A DNA stretch of 29,401 bases from a virus. Below, piece after piece: positions 8,435 to 16,965 of this stretch. Location of the stretch: the IMG/VR virus record IMGVR_UViG_3300010885_066742, positions 1 through 29,401 of that record; one strand, written 5' to 3'. Below the pieces are notes generated by a model. That model saw only the letters and a program-made list of their open reading frames with translations, did no database searches and was not told where the DNA came from. A program made the translations under genes and the position numbers. Positions within the stretch are counted from its first letter, which is position 1; the number at the start of each line of letters is the position of its first letter.

Positions 8435-11185
8435 CTATTTTTTAACAGTGGTCGCTGCATCTTCTGCACTAGTACCTTGCTTGGTACTTGCTGGTGTGAT
8501 TTTGGTTGCAGCAGCCGCGGTCTTAGCAGTCTGTTTTGCCAGCTCAGCTGTACGGTTAGCATTGCTGGGTGCTTCACGTGCGGGACCTTGACTGGCTGGT
8601 TGTTGAGTCCTTACACGATAATTTTCCAACTGTTGTGTGAATTTACCTCCTGCGAAACTGCTTTTAACCCTGACCACATTGTAGATGCCACTGAAAGTGC
8701 TGTATGCACCAGTCTGGTTGAACATGCCGCTCTTGTCATCATAATCACTCACAGGTGTGGCAAAGTAAAAACCAAAATAGGCTTGTCTGGTGAAGTTTAC
8801 ACTGCCATTGCCGATGAAGTTGCTGTTGCCAACTGCTGGTCCAAACAGTGGTACATCCTGACTGATCCAATCAGGATCACCTACTATGGTGATATCCAAT
8901 TTTATCATATCGCCTTCGTTATCGTACAACTGTTCCATGAGATCGCTCACAGCGATTGCTTTGGGTGTGGCAGTAGTAGCACCAGTGTTCTGTCTGTTTG
9001 CTACACCTCGCACATAGTGATATTTGGGACGATAATTACGTTTGTCCTGGCTGCCATCATAAGCAACCACATTTTCCTGGGCAGTGGGTACTTGTCCTGG
9101 ACTGTCTTCGGCACGTTTGGTATAGTTGGCTGGCACGCCGTTCTTCAGTTGGAAAAAAGCCATCTTGTAATCTATTTCTGCACTTATGATGTCTTTATTA
9201 TCCCCACTGTAGATATAGTTATATTGCTTGACACAATCATTGGCTGTGGGTGGTTTTTGTGGAAAACCTGGATGATCACAGCCCAGTATGGTGTTTGCTG
9301 TCACAACAAAGTTCACGGTTCGCTGATAATAATTGGTGCCTGGATCCACATCGCCCCATTTGACCACAGGATTGATCTTCCACCAGTTTAGTGCATTGCC
9401 TTTGTTGGCACCAGCTGCACTATATTGTTTTGTGGTATACGTGCTGACACTTATCACACTATTGATAAAGTCTGTGATCTTGGTTCCAGCTTGGGCACGG
9501 AAACAATGATTTTTCAAATCCAGTGTAAGTGCGCCGGTCTTGCCGTCCACTTGTGACTTGGTATCTTTGCCGCTGACAGGTGCTATGCTGTTGGTTTGGA
9601 ATTCAGCAGGATCCACGATAGTGGCAGCACTGATTGCTGGATCTATGGTAAACTTGTATTCATTGGGTTTGGTTTGCCCAGTTTTTTGTCCTACTTTTTC
9701 TTTTTCAGCATTGTTTAAGGCTTTGTCAAGGCCTTTTATAACTGTCTGATTACCAGTGCTGGTAGTGGCATTGGTTCCTGCTGTATTGCCAGCTGGACTG
9801 CCATCGTCTGCACGAGCTGAATCACTTGTTGTTGGCGGTTTGTACACAACATCTTCAGCTGTAAACAAATCTTTGATGGTATTGGCTTGTACTTCCACGT
9901 GGAAAGGTATGGTGTTATCCAACACAGTTTGCGCCATGGCGCTGGTAGGTATGGCTTTACAACTATAAATGGCGCCGCTGCTGGTGATTTTGAAACTCAT
10001 GTTTACCATGGTAAAAGGAATATACTTGGTTGTATTGGGAATGATCTGAGGGTAACCCTTGTCATTATAACCAAAAAATTCTATACGCATGACAAAGAAA
10101 GTTATTTCCCATCCAGCATTTGCTGGATTTATTTTTTTAGCAGCCACTTGCAATCTGCTGAGGAATGTCACAGTGTAGGGTTCAATGATGTTGAAATCCA
10201 TGCTGATCACATCAGTGCCGCGAGTACGATTGGTTGTACCCACGATGGTATCCAACTGTAATTGGTCAATGGTCAAATCAACTGGAAAATAAGAACTGCG
10301 TTTTTCTGAACCCAAGCCAGCATCACTGCAAACAAATATACCATCTTTGATAATACTACTAGCATCTGATAGACTGCCATCATAAACCTGATTTAATGTG
10401 CTGGGTGGTATCATGAACAAACTGATGCGATAGGTGGTGTTACTGTAATCATGTAACTTGTTGGGTTTGGCGCCACCTGTGGCAGTGGTGGTGTTGCTTC
10501 CGCTAGCAGCAGTGCCAGCACCTGTGGTAGTAGCAGATCCAGTTGCCCCGGTGTTGACTGCTGTGGTTTGTTTAGCTGCATCACTCACTGTGGCAGCACT
10601 ACTGGTGCCGCTGAATAAGCTGGATGCACTAGTTGTGGCGGTGCCAGCAGTTTTTACTGCTCCTGCTGTGCCATCCTCTGCTTTGGCAGTGTTGCTATTT
10701 GTTGTAGTACTGTTGTTTATCACAGTATTGTCTGTGTTTTGTGTAGTAACAGCTGGGTTTGTTCCAGCAGCACTACTAGTGCCTGCTAGTGTTTGACCTT
10801 GATTACTTTCTGTAGCAGTATCTGCTGTTGCGTTGCTTGTTGTAGTAGTGGCTGTTGTAGTAGATACTATTTCACTGCCCGTGTTGGTTGCACTGGCTGG
10901 TGCTTGCACAGGGTTTACCGCATTACTACTGCTGACGTATCCACCATCACCCACAATAAAGAATTGGTTAAACCCTACCGTGACAGCGCCACCGCTGGTT
11001 TCCTGTGTGGTTATCCTGCCGAATGTCAGATCAGGATACTGTCCTGATGCTAAGATCTGATTCATCTTGGCATCACGTTCAGCACCGTTAGGGTAGTAAC
11101 CAGTTTCTGCTGCTACCTGATTTCGCCAGGTTACGAATTCTTTATTTGCTGTCGCTAACTGATCTGTTTTACTCAGTGTGGCCAT
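8435..11185 (-). CDS. Probable baseplate hub protein (gp27-like position), with a long Ser/Thr/Ala-rich insert
   Basis: Product of 916 residues encoded directly upstream of the gp5-like needle, where a hub partner (T4 gp27 type) is expected. Residues 1-90 include a WRNQVAAETGYYPNG segment. Residues 92-240 are almost only Thr, Ser, Ala, Gly and Asn, a flexible linker. A folded part begins near HDYSNTTYRISLF (245-257). The C-terminal part carries YSTFSGIYNVVRVKS and F.GGKFTQQLENYRV, the pattern by which many tail hub proteins end their tube-like domain. The start ATG follows the gp53 stop after one base, so the genes are probably coupled. The sequence is too diverged from T4 gp27 for a firm name. 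A tail-tube-related structural protein is the main alternative. Confidence 0.55.
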   Translation of the reverse strand: MATLSKTDQLATANKEFVTWRNQVAAETGYYPNGAERDAKMNQILASGQYPDLTFGRITTQETSGGAVTVGFNQFFIVGDGGYVSSSNAVNPVQAPASATNTGSEIVSTTTATTTTSNATADTATESNQGQTLAGTSSAAGTNPAVTTQNTDNTVINNSTTTNSNTAKAEDGTAGAVKTAGTATTSASSLFSGTSSAATVSDAAKQTTAVNTGATGSATTTGAGTAASGSNTTTATGGAKPNKLHDYSNTTYRISLFMIPPSTLNQVYDGSLSDASSIIKDGIFVCSDAGLGSEKRSSYFPVDLTIDQLQLDTIVGTTNRTRGTDVISMDFNIIEPYTVTFLSRLQVAAKKINPANAGWEITFFVMRIEFFGYNDKGYPQIIPNTTKYIPFTMVNMSFKITSSGAIYSCKAIPTSAMAQTVLDNTIPFHVEVQANTIKDLFTAEDVVYKPPTTSDSARADDGSPAGNTAGTNATTSTGNQTVIKGLDKALNNAEKEKVGQKTGQTKPNEYKFTIDPAISAATIVDPAEFQTNSIAPVSGKDTKSQVDGKTGALTLDLKNHCFRAQAGTKITDFINSVISVSTYTTKQYSAAGANKGNALNWWKINPVVKWGDVDPGTNYYQRTVNFVVTANTILGCDHPGFPQKPPTANDCVKQYNYIYSGDNKDIISAEIDYKMAFFQLKNGVPANYTKRAEDSPGQVPTAQENVVAYDGSQDKRNYRPKYHYVRGVANRQNTGATTATPKAIAVSDLMEQLYDNEGDMIKLDITIVGDPDWISQDVPLFGPAVGNSNFIGNGSVNFTRQAYFGFYFATPVSDYDDKSGMFNQTGAYSTFSGIYNVVRVKSSFAGGKFTQQLENYRVRTQQPASQGPAREAPSNANRTAELAKQTAKTAAAATKITPASTKQGTSAEDAATTVKK

Positions 11186-11186
11186 A

Positions 11187-11501
11187 TCAAGCGCCTAGTG
11201 CTTTTAATAATGTACCTTTTTGAGGCAAATATATCTGTGTGCCTGCTGTGAAATCCCACAGTGGATCTATTAGTGTATTGGGATTACGTGCAGCAAATAC
11301 CCACCACAGGGCAGATGATCCATAAAGATCATGTGCAAATAGATCTGGTCTCAGATGATAGTTGTTGGGTATTTCTTTCAATAGATCGTCTCCCAGTCTG
11401 GGAATTTCACGGAAGTTTATCACATCCAGAAAACGATCTTCAAATAGCTGGGTGGTAAAATATGGGCTGGGCTGGCCGTAGTCTACTGGTGTAAAACTCA
11501 T
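11187..11501 (-). CDS. gp53: Baseplate wedge protein gp53
   Basis: Short protein of 104 residues, homologous to the core of T4 gp53 (196 residues), which clamps the inner baseplate ring together with gp6, gp7 and gp25. The family pattern is visible: IPNNYHLRPDLFAHDLYGSSALWWVFAARN, matching the T4 stretch with YGNPQLYWVLLMCN, then a C-terminal LysM-like TAGTQIYLP segment. An ATG at 11510 is also in frame, but the ribosome-binding site GGGAGG touches that codon directly. It lies 9 bases before the ATG at 11501, so 11501 is preferred. That ATG overlaps the preceding stop (TAATG). The protein lacks the long C-terminal part of T4 gp53. Confidence 0.8.
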   Translation of the reverse strand: MSFTPVDYGQPSPYFTTQLFEDRFLDVINFREIPRLGDDLLKEIPNNYHLRPDLFAHDLYGSSALWWVFAARNPNTLIDPLWDFTAGTQIYLPQKGTLLKALGA

Positions 11502-12556
11502 TATAACCATCCTCCCACGCTGTCTGCTCCGCCATTCTTATAACCAACAATCAAACTGCCTGCTGCAAATTTGGTTAAACCAAACTGATTGCTGATTCTA
11601 TTTCTGCTGTAAACTGGCAGACAGTTCACAGTGATGCTCAAACTTGTGGGCACACGTTGTTTTTTACCACCGATGCGGCAACTGATATAGTCCACGTCAT
11701 TGGGTAGGCTGTAATCGAATCCAGTTATCACCACTGGAATATGGTCGAATGTGAAAGGTCCATAGGCGTCCAGGAACAACACTGGCGGTGGTGTGCCTGC
11801 CAGACTGTCGGTGCCGTAGAACATCTTGGTAACACTGCGGAAGAAATGCATCATGGCTACCAGATATTCTGCTTCAGCAGGATAGTTAGCGGTAAATTGC
11901 CCGTTGATGCTGATGTTGTCTATCTGGCTGTGCTGATACATGGGTGTGACATAATTGGTGTGTACCAGGCTCTGCATTTCATAACTGGCTTTGTGTCCCA
12001 CAGTGATGGTAGGTGTATAAGGAAACAGTACTCCACCTAGATCTTCCAGAGGAGCCATTATGGGACTGGCACCAATGAAGTAACCGCTCTGGTCATAAAT
12101 GATAACACGATCTTCAGTGTCATCTGCAAATGCAGTGTTACTACTGCCACTGTTAGGTTGCAATAAACCCTGACTGGTTGCTCCAGGCGGTATGCCTGAT
12201 CCACCCAATCTGGCACTGGCTGGATTGGGCAAACGACCAGTATAACCCAAGTTAGGTCCCAGCAGTGCAGTGGCAATATTCTGAGCGGCTGTGTTTATCA
12301 ATGCTGTGGTCAGTGTTTGGGTGCCGTTGGTAGCTGGCTGATTCACACCATAATTGTAATAGCTGGTAGCTGGCAAGCTGTAGCCAGTCAATCCTGGTGT
12401 GGTACTGGTATTACTCAGGTTGACTGCCTGCCCTTGTTGGGCACCGGTAGATGCCATAGTTTGATTTCCAGTATACAATACGTTGGTAAGATCTGGTTGA
12501 TTCACAACCGGAGTTTTAGCGTAATATTGACTGGGTGTTAAAGTGAAATCTACCAT
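11501..12556 (-). CDS. Probable baseplate tail-tube cap/initiator protein (gp48/gp54-like)
   Basis: Product of 351 residues and first gene of the leftward baseplate operon. The N-terminal 130 residues are low-complexity (Asn/Gln/Thr/Gly/Pro). From about residue 185 there is a folded domain: ITVGHKASYEMQSLVHTNYVTPMYQHSQIDNISINGQFT, then MHFFRSVTKMFYG, FTFDHIPVVITGFDYSLPNDVDYI and VPTSLSITVNCLPVYSR. An ITGF...LP pattern followed by a strand ending in a long-tail-fibre-independent C-terminus recalls T4 gp48, whose C-terminus has a similar QSIRF...NLPSTFTLEITM arrangement. The tube-like fold and position next to gp53 support a cap or initiator role on which the tail tube starts. The choice between gp48, gp54 or another tube-fold protein is uncertain. 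Confidence 0.5.
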   Translation of the reverse strand: MVDFTLTPSQYYAKTPVVNQPDLTNVLYTGNQTMASTGAQQGQAVNLSNTSTTPGLTGYSLPATSYYNYGVNQPATNGTQTLTTALINTAAQNIATALLGPNLGYTGRLPNPASARLGGSGIPPGATSQGLLQPNSGSSNTAFADDTEDRVIIYDQSGYFIGASPIMAPLEDLGGVLFPYTPTITVGHKASYEMQSLVHTNYVTPMYQHSQIDNISINGQFTANYPAEAEYLVAMMHFFRSVTKMFYGTDSLAGTPPPVLFLDAYGPFTFDHIPVVITGFDYSLPNDVDYISCRIGGKKQRVPTSLSITVNCLPVYSRNRISNQFGLTKFAAGSLIVGYKNGGADSVGGWL

Positions 12557-12573
12557 TATTAAATACCTTATTA

Positions 12574-12581
12574 TATTTATT
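12574..12581 (-). promoter_or_regulatory. Candidate late promoter for the leftward baseplate operon
   Basis: The minus strand reads AATAAATA, 7 of 8 matches to TATAAATA, about 18 bases before the first gene of the baseplate block. It lies in the 54-base divergent gap in front of gp55. This gap is very AT-rich, so the match alone is weak. Its position at the head of a seven-gene late operon is what supports it. Confidence 0.4.
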
Positions 12582-12610
12582 CTTTAATAATATGGCTATA
12601 TAATGATGAC

Positions 12611-13456
12611 ATGAGCATATCACCAACCCCAACCAAACGCACTCCATATTTAACCAATAAAGAACTACTGAGAGAAATTCACAAGAGCAAGAACAGCTAT
12701 TGCAGCTATCTCACAGCAGATGATCATCAATATGACATCATTCTTCCCAGTTTAAGTAAGATAAATCAGCGTACCACTGCTGAAGCCAAACGCAATCGTG
12801 CAGACCGCATTGCCAAGCTGGCCTGGGAAGCCAAAACCGTCACAGGCGTCAAGAGCCGCCTGGACGATCACAGTATTGACTGGCACAAGATAGCCAAGAC
12901 AGAAGTGATATTCCGTATCATTTGTTGGGATCATATTCCACTAGCACCTGGTCGTAAAAAATCACCCAAAGCTGTGGCTGACCATCACACCAAGGTAAAC
13001 TTTCCACCATTCCAACATTATCGTTATGATGAAAATGATGAACTTGTTTGTGTAGGCAAGAGCCACTGGCAAGGTGGACTACAGAACGGCTGGTTCAACA
13101 AGGATCATGGCAAGATGACACCTGCTCTAGCTCGCATGTTTATCAAGCTGTGCGAGCGTTATGGCAGCAAGGGCAACTGGCGTGGTTACACCTATAATGA
13201 CGAGATGCGTAGCCAAGCCCTGTTACAGTTATCACAAGTGGGGTTACAGTTCGATGAGAGCAAATCTAACAATCCTTTTGCTTATTATACTGCAACTATC
13301 ACTAACAGTTTCACTCGCGTCCTCAACGTGGAAAAACGCAACCAACACCTACGAGATGATATCCTGGAAATGAACGGACTCAATCCATCATACACTCGTC
13401 AGACCGACAATGCTATCAAAGCAGCAGAACCTCCTCCTGGTGGCGAAACAATCTAA
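12611..13456 (+). CDS. gp55: Late-transcription sigma factor gp55 with a large N-terminal insertion
   Basis: Homologue of T4 gp55, the minimal sigma factor that steers host RNA polymerase to late TATAAATA promoters. Residues 12-22 (PYLTNKELLRE) match the T4 YVNNKELLQAI start. Residues 170-245 carry the sigma-2-like core: LARMFIKLCERYGSKGNWRGYTYNDEMRSQALL, FDESKSNNPFAYYTATITNSF and the VEKRNQHLRDD end. The protein has 281 residues against 185 in T4. The excess is mainly residues 28-168, a basic and aromatic-rich segment with WDHIPLAPGRKK and GKSHWQGGLQNGWF, absent from T4. The hydrophobic clamp-binding tail of T4 gp55 is not evident; this protein ends in a Pro/Gly-rich stretch. No clear ribosome-binding site precedes the ATG. 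Confidence 0.87.
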   Translation: MSISPTPTKRTPYLTNKELLREIHKSKNSYCSYLTADDHQYDIILPSLSKINQRTTAEAKRNRADRIAKLAWEAKTVTGVKSRLDDHSIDWHKIAKTEVIFRIICWDHIPLAPGRKKSPKAVADHHTKVNFPPFQHYRYDENDELVCVGKSHWQGGLQNGWFNKDHGKMTPALARMFIKLCERYGSKGNWRGYTYNDEMRSQALLQLSQVGLQFDESKSNNPFAYYTATITNSFTRVLNVEKRNQHLRDDILEMNGLNPSYTRQTDNAIKAAEPPPGGETI

Positions 13457-13493
13457 TATCGACTTTTGTAACAACAAATAGTATAGTGATATC

Positions 13494-14507
13494 ATGGCAA
13501 ACTTGTTTAAACGTGCAGCAATCTTCACTGATCTGCATCTGGGATACAAAAGCAACAGTCAGCAATTTCTCACAGACTGTGAGAATTACATGGACTGGTT
13601 TATCAAATTGGCAAAAACCCAAGAATGTGACCTAGTCCTATTCCTTGGTGACTTTCATCACAATCGTAACAATATCAATATTGCTACCATGGATGTGAGT
13701 ATCCGTTTGCTGGAACGACTGAACACAGAATTTCCACGTGTGATGTTTATTCCTGGTAATCACGACTTGTATCACAAGGATCGCAGAACACTCAACAGTG
13801 TCAGGTATATTGAAAAATTCTCAAATATACAGCTGATCAACGATCAGTATACCGAAGGTGATGTGACATTTGTACCCTGGCTTATCGGCGAGGAATATAA
13901 AAACATGCGTAAGGTTCGTAGCCAATACGTGATGGGTCACTTTGAGTTGCCTCATTTTAAAATGAATGCCATGGTGGAAATGCCGGACCACGGTGAATTA
14001 CAGACAGATGACTTTAATAACTGTGGTATGATTTTTACCGGGCATTTCCACAAGCGTCAGCAAAAAGGCAATGTACATTATATTGGCAATGCTTTTCCCC
14101 ACAACTATGCTGATGCTTGGGACGATGAGCGTGGTGCAGTGATATTGGAATGGGGCCAACAGCCAGTTTATCACAACTGGACTGCTGCACCGCGCTACCG
14201 TACCCTAACGCTGGCACAGATGTTGGACGAGCCTGAAAAACATCTAGATGAGCGGACACATGCCCGTGTGCAGCTGGATATTAGTATCAGTTATGAAGAA
14301 GCCAGTTTTATTCGTACTGAAATGCAAAAATTATACAATGTACGTGAACTCAGTCTCATACCCAACAAAAACGAAGTACTAACCGAATCGGCTATTGGCG
14401 AAGTGGCCTTTGAAAGCGTGGATCAGATAGTACTGAGTCAGATTTCCGGATTGGACACCCAGCATTATGATCAGAGATTGCTGATGGAGATCTATAATAA
14501 TCTATGA
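13494..14507 (+). CDS. gp47: Recombination endonuclease subunit gp47 (Mre11-like nuclease)
   Basis: Mn-dependent metallophosphatase that pairs with gp46 to resect DNA ends for recombination-dependent replication and repair. All phosphodiesterase motifs are present in order: FTDLHLGY (Asp13, His15), LFLGDFHHN (Asp53), FIPGNHDLYH (Asn89, His90), the VMGHFELP motif at about 147-153, and FTGHFHKRQ at 182-189. The length of 337 residues is normal for T4 gp47 (339). The gene overlaps the start of the sulfotransferase gene by 4 bases (ATGA), so gp47, the sulfotransferase and gp46 are probably on one message. The assignment is firm. Confidence 0.95.
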   Translation: MANLFKRAAIFTDLHLGYKSNSQQFLTDCENYMDWFIKLAKTQECDLVLFLGDFHHNRNNINIATMDVSIRLLERLNTEFPRVMFIPGNHDLYHKDRRTLNSVRYIEKFSNIQLINDQYTEGDVTFVPWLIGEEYKNMRKVRSQYVMGHFELPHFKMNAMVEMPDHGELQTDDFNNCGMIFTGHFHKRQQKGNVHYIGNAFPHNYADAWDDERGAVILEWGQQPVYHNWTAAPRYRTLTLAQMLDEPEKHLDERTHARVQLDISISYEEASFIRTEMQKLYNVRELSLIPNKNEVLTESAIGEVAFESVDQIVLSQISGLDTQHYDQRLLMEIYNNL

Positions 14508-15178
14508 AAAAGATACATTATTGTAATATCGGAATACAAAAATCCGGTACAACCTGGTTGTATAGAAAACTTTTGGAACACCCTGAGGTGGATTTTAAAA
14601 GCATAGACGATAAGGAAAATCATTTTTTTTCACAAAAATTTAGTGATAAAAATGATTACTTAAAACTTTATGAAAACTATGATGTGACATTGAATTTCAG
14701 CACCCAATTATATGCTATCCATCCCAATCTGATAGAATACTTGGACGAACATGCCACACATATTAGCATAATACTGAAAAATCCTTTCGATTGGCATCAG
14801 AGTTTTTATTGGTTTTGTCTAGATACAGGTGTTTTTACCAGTGAAACAGATAAAGATTTCGATGTATTTTTTAATACCATAATGGTTAAAAAATTTGTAA
14901 GTTACAATCATTGGATTAGTTTATGGAATAAAAGATTAAAGAATAACAAATTAAAGATTTTTTTATATGATGATCTAGTGAAAGATTATCAAAGTTTTTA
15001 TAATGATGCTACAGATTTTTTAGGATTATCCAGAAGAAAAGCGTATAATAACAGACTATTAGTGACAAAATACAAAGGCAATTATGATTTTAAAGATCAT
15101 GAAATCCGTTTCTTCAATGAAGAAATAGAAAAATTGCAGGAAATTTGTGATTTAGATGTTGAACATTGGAAAAGATAG
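14504..15178 (+). CDS. Sulfotransferase-family protein inserted between gp47 and gp46
   Basis: Product of 224 residues of the P-loop sulfotransferase family, which moves a sulfuryl group from PAPS to a hydroxyl or amine of a sugar, lipid or protein. The 5'-phosphosulfate loop is clear at residues 9-20 (IGIQKSGTTWLY). A family-typical KENHFF follows at 38-42. The 3'-phosphate-binding motif is seen at 91-103 (LKNPFDWHQSFYW), with Ser100 and a Lys-Asn-Pro in place of the usual Arg-Asn-Pro. The gene is clearly more A+T-rich than its neighbours, with many A and T runs, so it may have been gained separately. It overlaps the gp47 stop by 4 bases and ends 6 bases before gp46. The substrate cannot be read from sequence; virion or host-surface glycans are possible. 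Confidence 0.8.
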   Translation: MKKIHYCNIGIQKSGTTWLYRKLLEHPEVDFKSIDDKENHFFSQKFSDKNDYLKLYENYDVTLNFSTQLYAIHPNLIEYLDEHATHISIILKNPFDWHQSFYWFCLDTGVFTSETDKDFDVFFNTIMVKKFVSYNHWISLWNKRLKNNKLKIFLYDDLVKDYQSFYNDATDFLGLSRRKAYNNRLLVTKYKGNYDFKDHEIRFFNEEIEKLQEICDLDVEHWKR

Positions 15179-15184
15179 ATTATA

Positions 15185-16957
15185 ATGTTAGAGCTTAGTA
15201 GTTTGACTGTAAAGAATTTCATGAGCGTGGGCAACAACACCCAGGCCGTGAACTTTGACCGTAGAGACCTGACCTTGGTGTTAGGTGAAAATTTAGATTT
15301 AGGAGGTGATGATACTGGAGCCAGAAATGGCACGGGTAAAACCACAATCATCAACGCCCTGAGTTATGGTCTCTACGGTCAGGCGTTGACTAACATCAAG
15401 AAAGACAATCTGATCAATAAAACAAATGGTCGTAACATGCTTGTGACCGTAGAGTTCAGCATCAACGGCAAACAGTATCGCATCGAGAGAGGTCGCAAGC
15501 CAGCTATCACTAAACTGTATATAGATGGAAATGAGCAGACAGATTACACAGACAGCAGCCAGGGCGACAGTCGTGAAACACAACACGACATCGATCGTCT
15601 GCTGGGCATGAGTGTGGACATGTTCAGGCATATTGTAGCACTGAACACATATACAGAACCTTTCCTCAGCATGAAAGTAAACGATCAACGACAGATTATC
15701 GAGCAGTTATTGGGCATCACTATACTCAGCGAGAAAGCAGATGCACTTAAAGAACAGATCAAACGCACAAAAGATCTGATTGCAGAGGAAAAAATCCGCA
15801 TCAAGGCTGTACAGGATGCCAACGAGCGTATCGCTACCCAGATCGATAATCTAAAAAAACGTCAAAAACTTTGGATCGCCAAGCAGGAAGAAGACTGCAA
15901 CAAGCTGGAACGCAATATCAGAGATCTGGCTGAAGTGGATATTGATGCTGAAATTGCCAATCAAAAATTACTCACAGACTATCATGATCGTATCAAAAGG
16001 AAAGCAGATGCGGAACGGTGGATTAAAAGCATACAGCAAGATCAGGCTAAGGAAGAAAAAACTGCTGCCAAGCTGGAAAAAGAGATCGCTGATCTGGAAA
16101 ACCACACGTGCTATGCTTGTGGCGGTGCGCTCCGCGATGAGAAGCACCAGGAAGTCCTGGCTGCTAAACGAAAACAACGACAAGAGTGCGCCCTACAGCT
16201 TTTGGCATTGAACACTCAAGAGTTAGAACATCAGGCAGTGATCACAGAAGTAGGTGACATTGGCAACATGCCTACGGTGATATATGACACATTAGAACAA
16301 GCATTGAATCATCGCAACACACTGGAACAACTGGTAGATCAATTAAATCGTCGCAGTGAAGAAGCTGATCCTTATTCAGAACAGATCACAGATATGGAAA
16401 CCACTGCGCTGGAAGAAATTACTTGGGATCAGATCAATAATCTCACACTAATACAAGATCATCAGGAGTTTCTGCTCAAGATGCTCACAAGCAAAGACAG
16501 TTTTGTACGCAAGAAGATCATCGATCAGAACCTGGCTTACCTGAATAATCGTTTGGCTGCATATCTGTCAGCTATTGGATTACCTCATGAAGTCAAGTTC
16601 CAGAACGATCTGTCTGTGGAAATCACTGAGCTAGGTCGTGATCTTGACTTCGATAACTTGAGCCGTGGTGAACGTAACCGTCTGATCCTGTCCCTGAGCT
16701 GGGCATTCCGTGATGTATGGGAAAGTTTGTATCAACAGATCAACTTGCTGTTTATCGACGAACTGATCGACTCAGGAATGGATGCATCAGGTGTGGAAAA
16801 CAGTCTAAGTGTGCTTAAACGCATGAGCCGTGAACGCAACAAGAGCATCTTCCTGGTAAGCCATCGTGATGAACTATCTGGTCGTGTCAACAACATCCTC
16901 ACTGTTACGAAAGAAAACGGTTTCACAACCTTTGGGGCTGATGTAGATATTTTATAA
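15185..16957 (+). CDS. gp46: Recombination endonuclease subunit gp46 (Rad50-like ATPase)
   Basis: SMC-type ATPase partner of gp47. The Walker A motif is at residues 48-54 (NGTGKTT), preceded by a glycine- and aspartate-rich loop. Long charged coiled-coil arms run from about 185 to 305 and 325 to 440, with a zinc hook between them (HTCYACG, Cys309 and Cys312). The ABC signature is LSRGERNRL at 492-500. Walker B is LLFIDELID at 521-529, followed by the D-loop SGMDASG and the switch His560. The length of 590 residues is normal (T4: 560). All elements needed for ATP-driven regulation of the nuclease are present. The assignment is firm. Confidence 0.95.
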   Translation: MLELSSLTVKNFMSVGNNTQAVNFDRRDLTLVLGENLDLGGDDTGARNGTGKTTIINALSYGLYGQALTNIKKDNLINKTNGRNMLVTVEFSINGKQYRIERGRKPAITKLYIDGNEQTDYTDSSQGDSRETQHDIDRLLGMSVDMFRHIVALNTYTEPFLSMKVNDQRQIIEQLLGITILSEKADALKEQIKRTKDLIAEEKIRIKAVQDANERIATQIDNLKKRQKLWIAKQEEDCNKLERNIRDLAEVDIDAEIANQKLLTDYHDRIKRKADAERWIKSIQQDQAKEEKTAAKLEKEIADLENHTCYACGGALRDEKHQEVLAAKRKQRQECALQLLALNTQELEHQAVITEVGDIGNMPTVIYDTLEQALNHRNTLEQLVDQLNRRSEEADPYSEQITDMETTALEEITWDQINNLTLIQDHQEFLLKMLTSKDSFVRKKIIDQNLAYLNNRLAAYLSAIGLPHEVKFQNDLSVEITELGRDLDFDNLSRGERNRLILSLSWAFRDVWESLYQQINLLFIDELIDSGMDASGVENSLSVLKRMSRERNKSIFLVSHRDELSGRVNNILTVTKENGFTTFGADVDIL

Positions 16958-16965
16958 TTATTATT

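Noticed and set aside
8417-9391. Open plus-strand frame of 324 codons
   Set aside because: It is antisense to the 916-residue hub-like gene. It is very Cys-, Phe- and Ile-rich, an artefact of reading a structural gene backwards.
12599-12604. TATAAT as a sigma-70 -10 box for gp55
   Set aside because: It lies only 6 bases before the ATG with no good -35 box; the start would be leaderless. The gap is AT-rich enough for chance matches.
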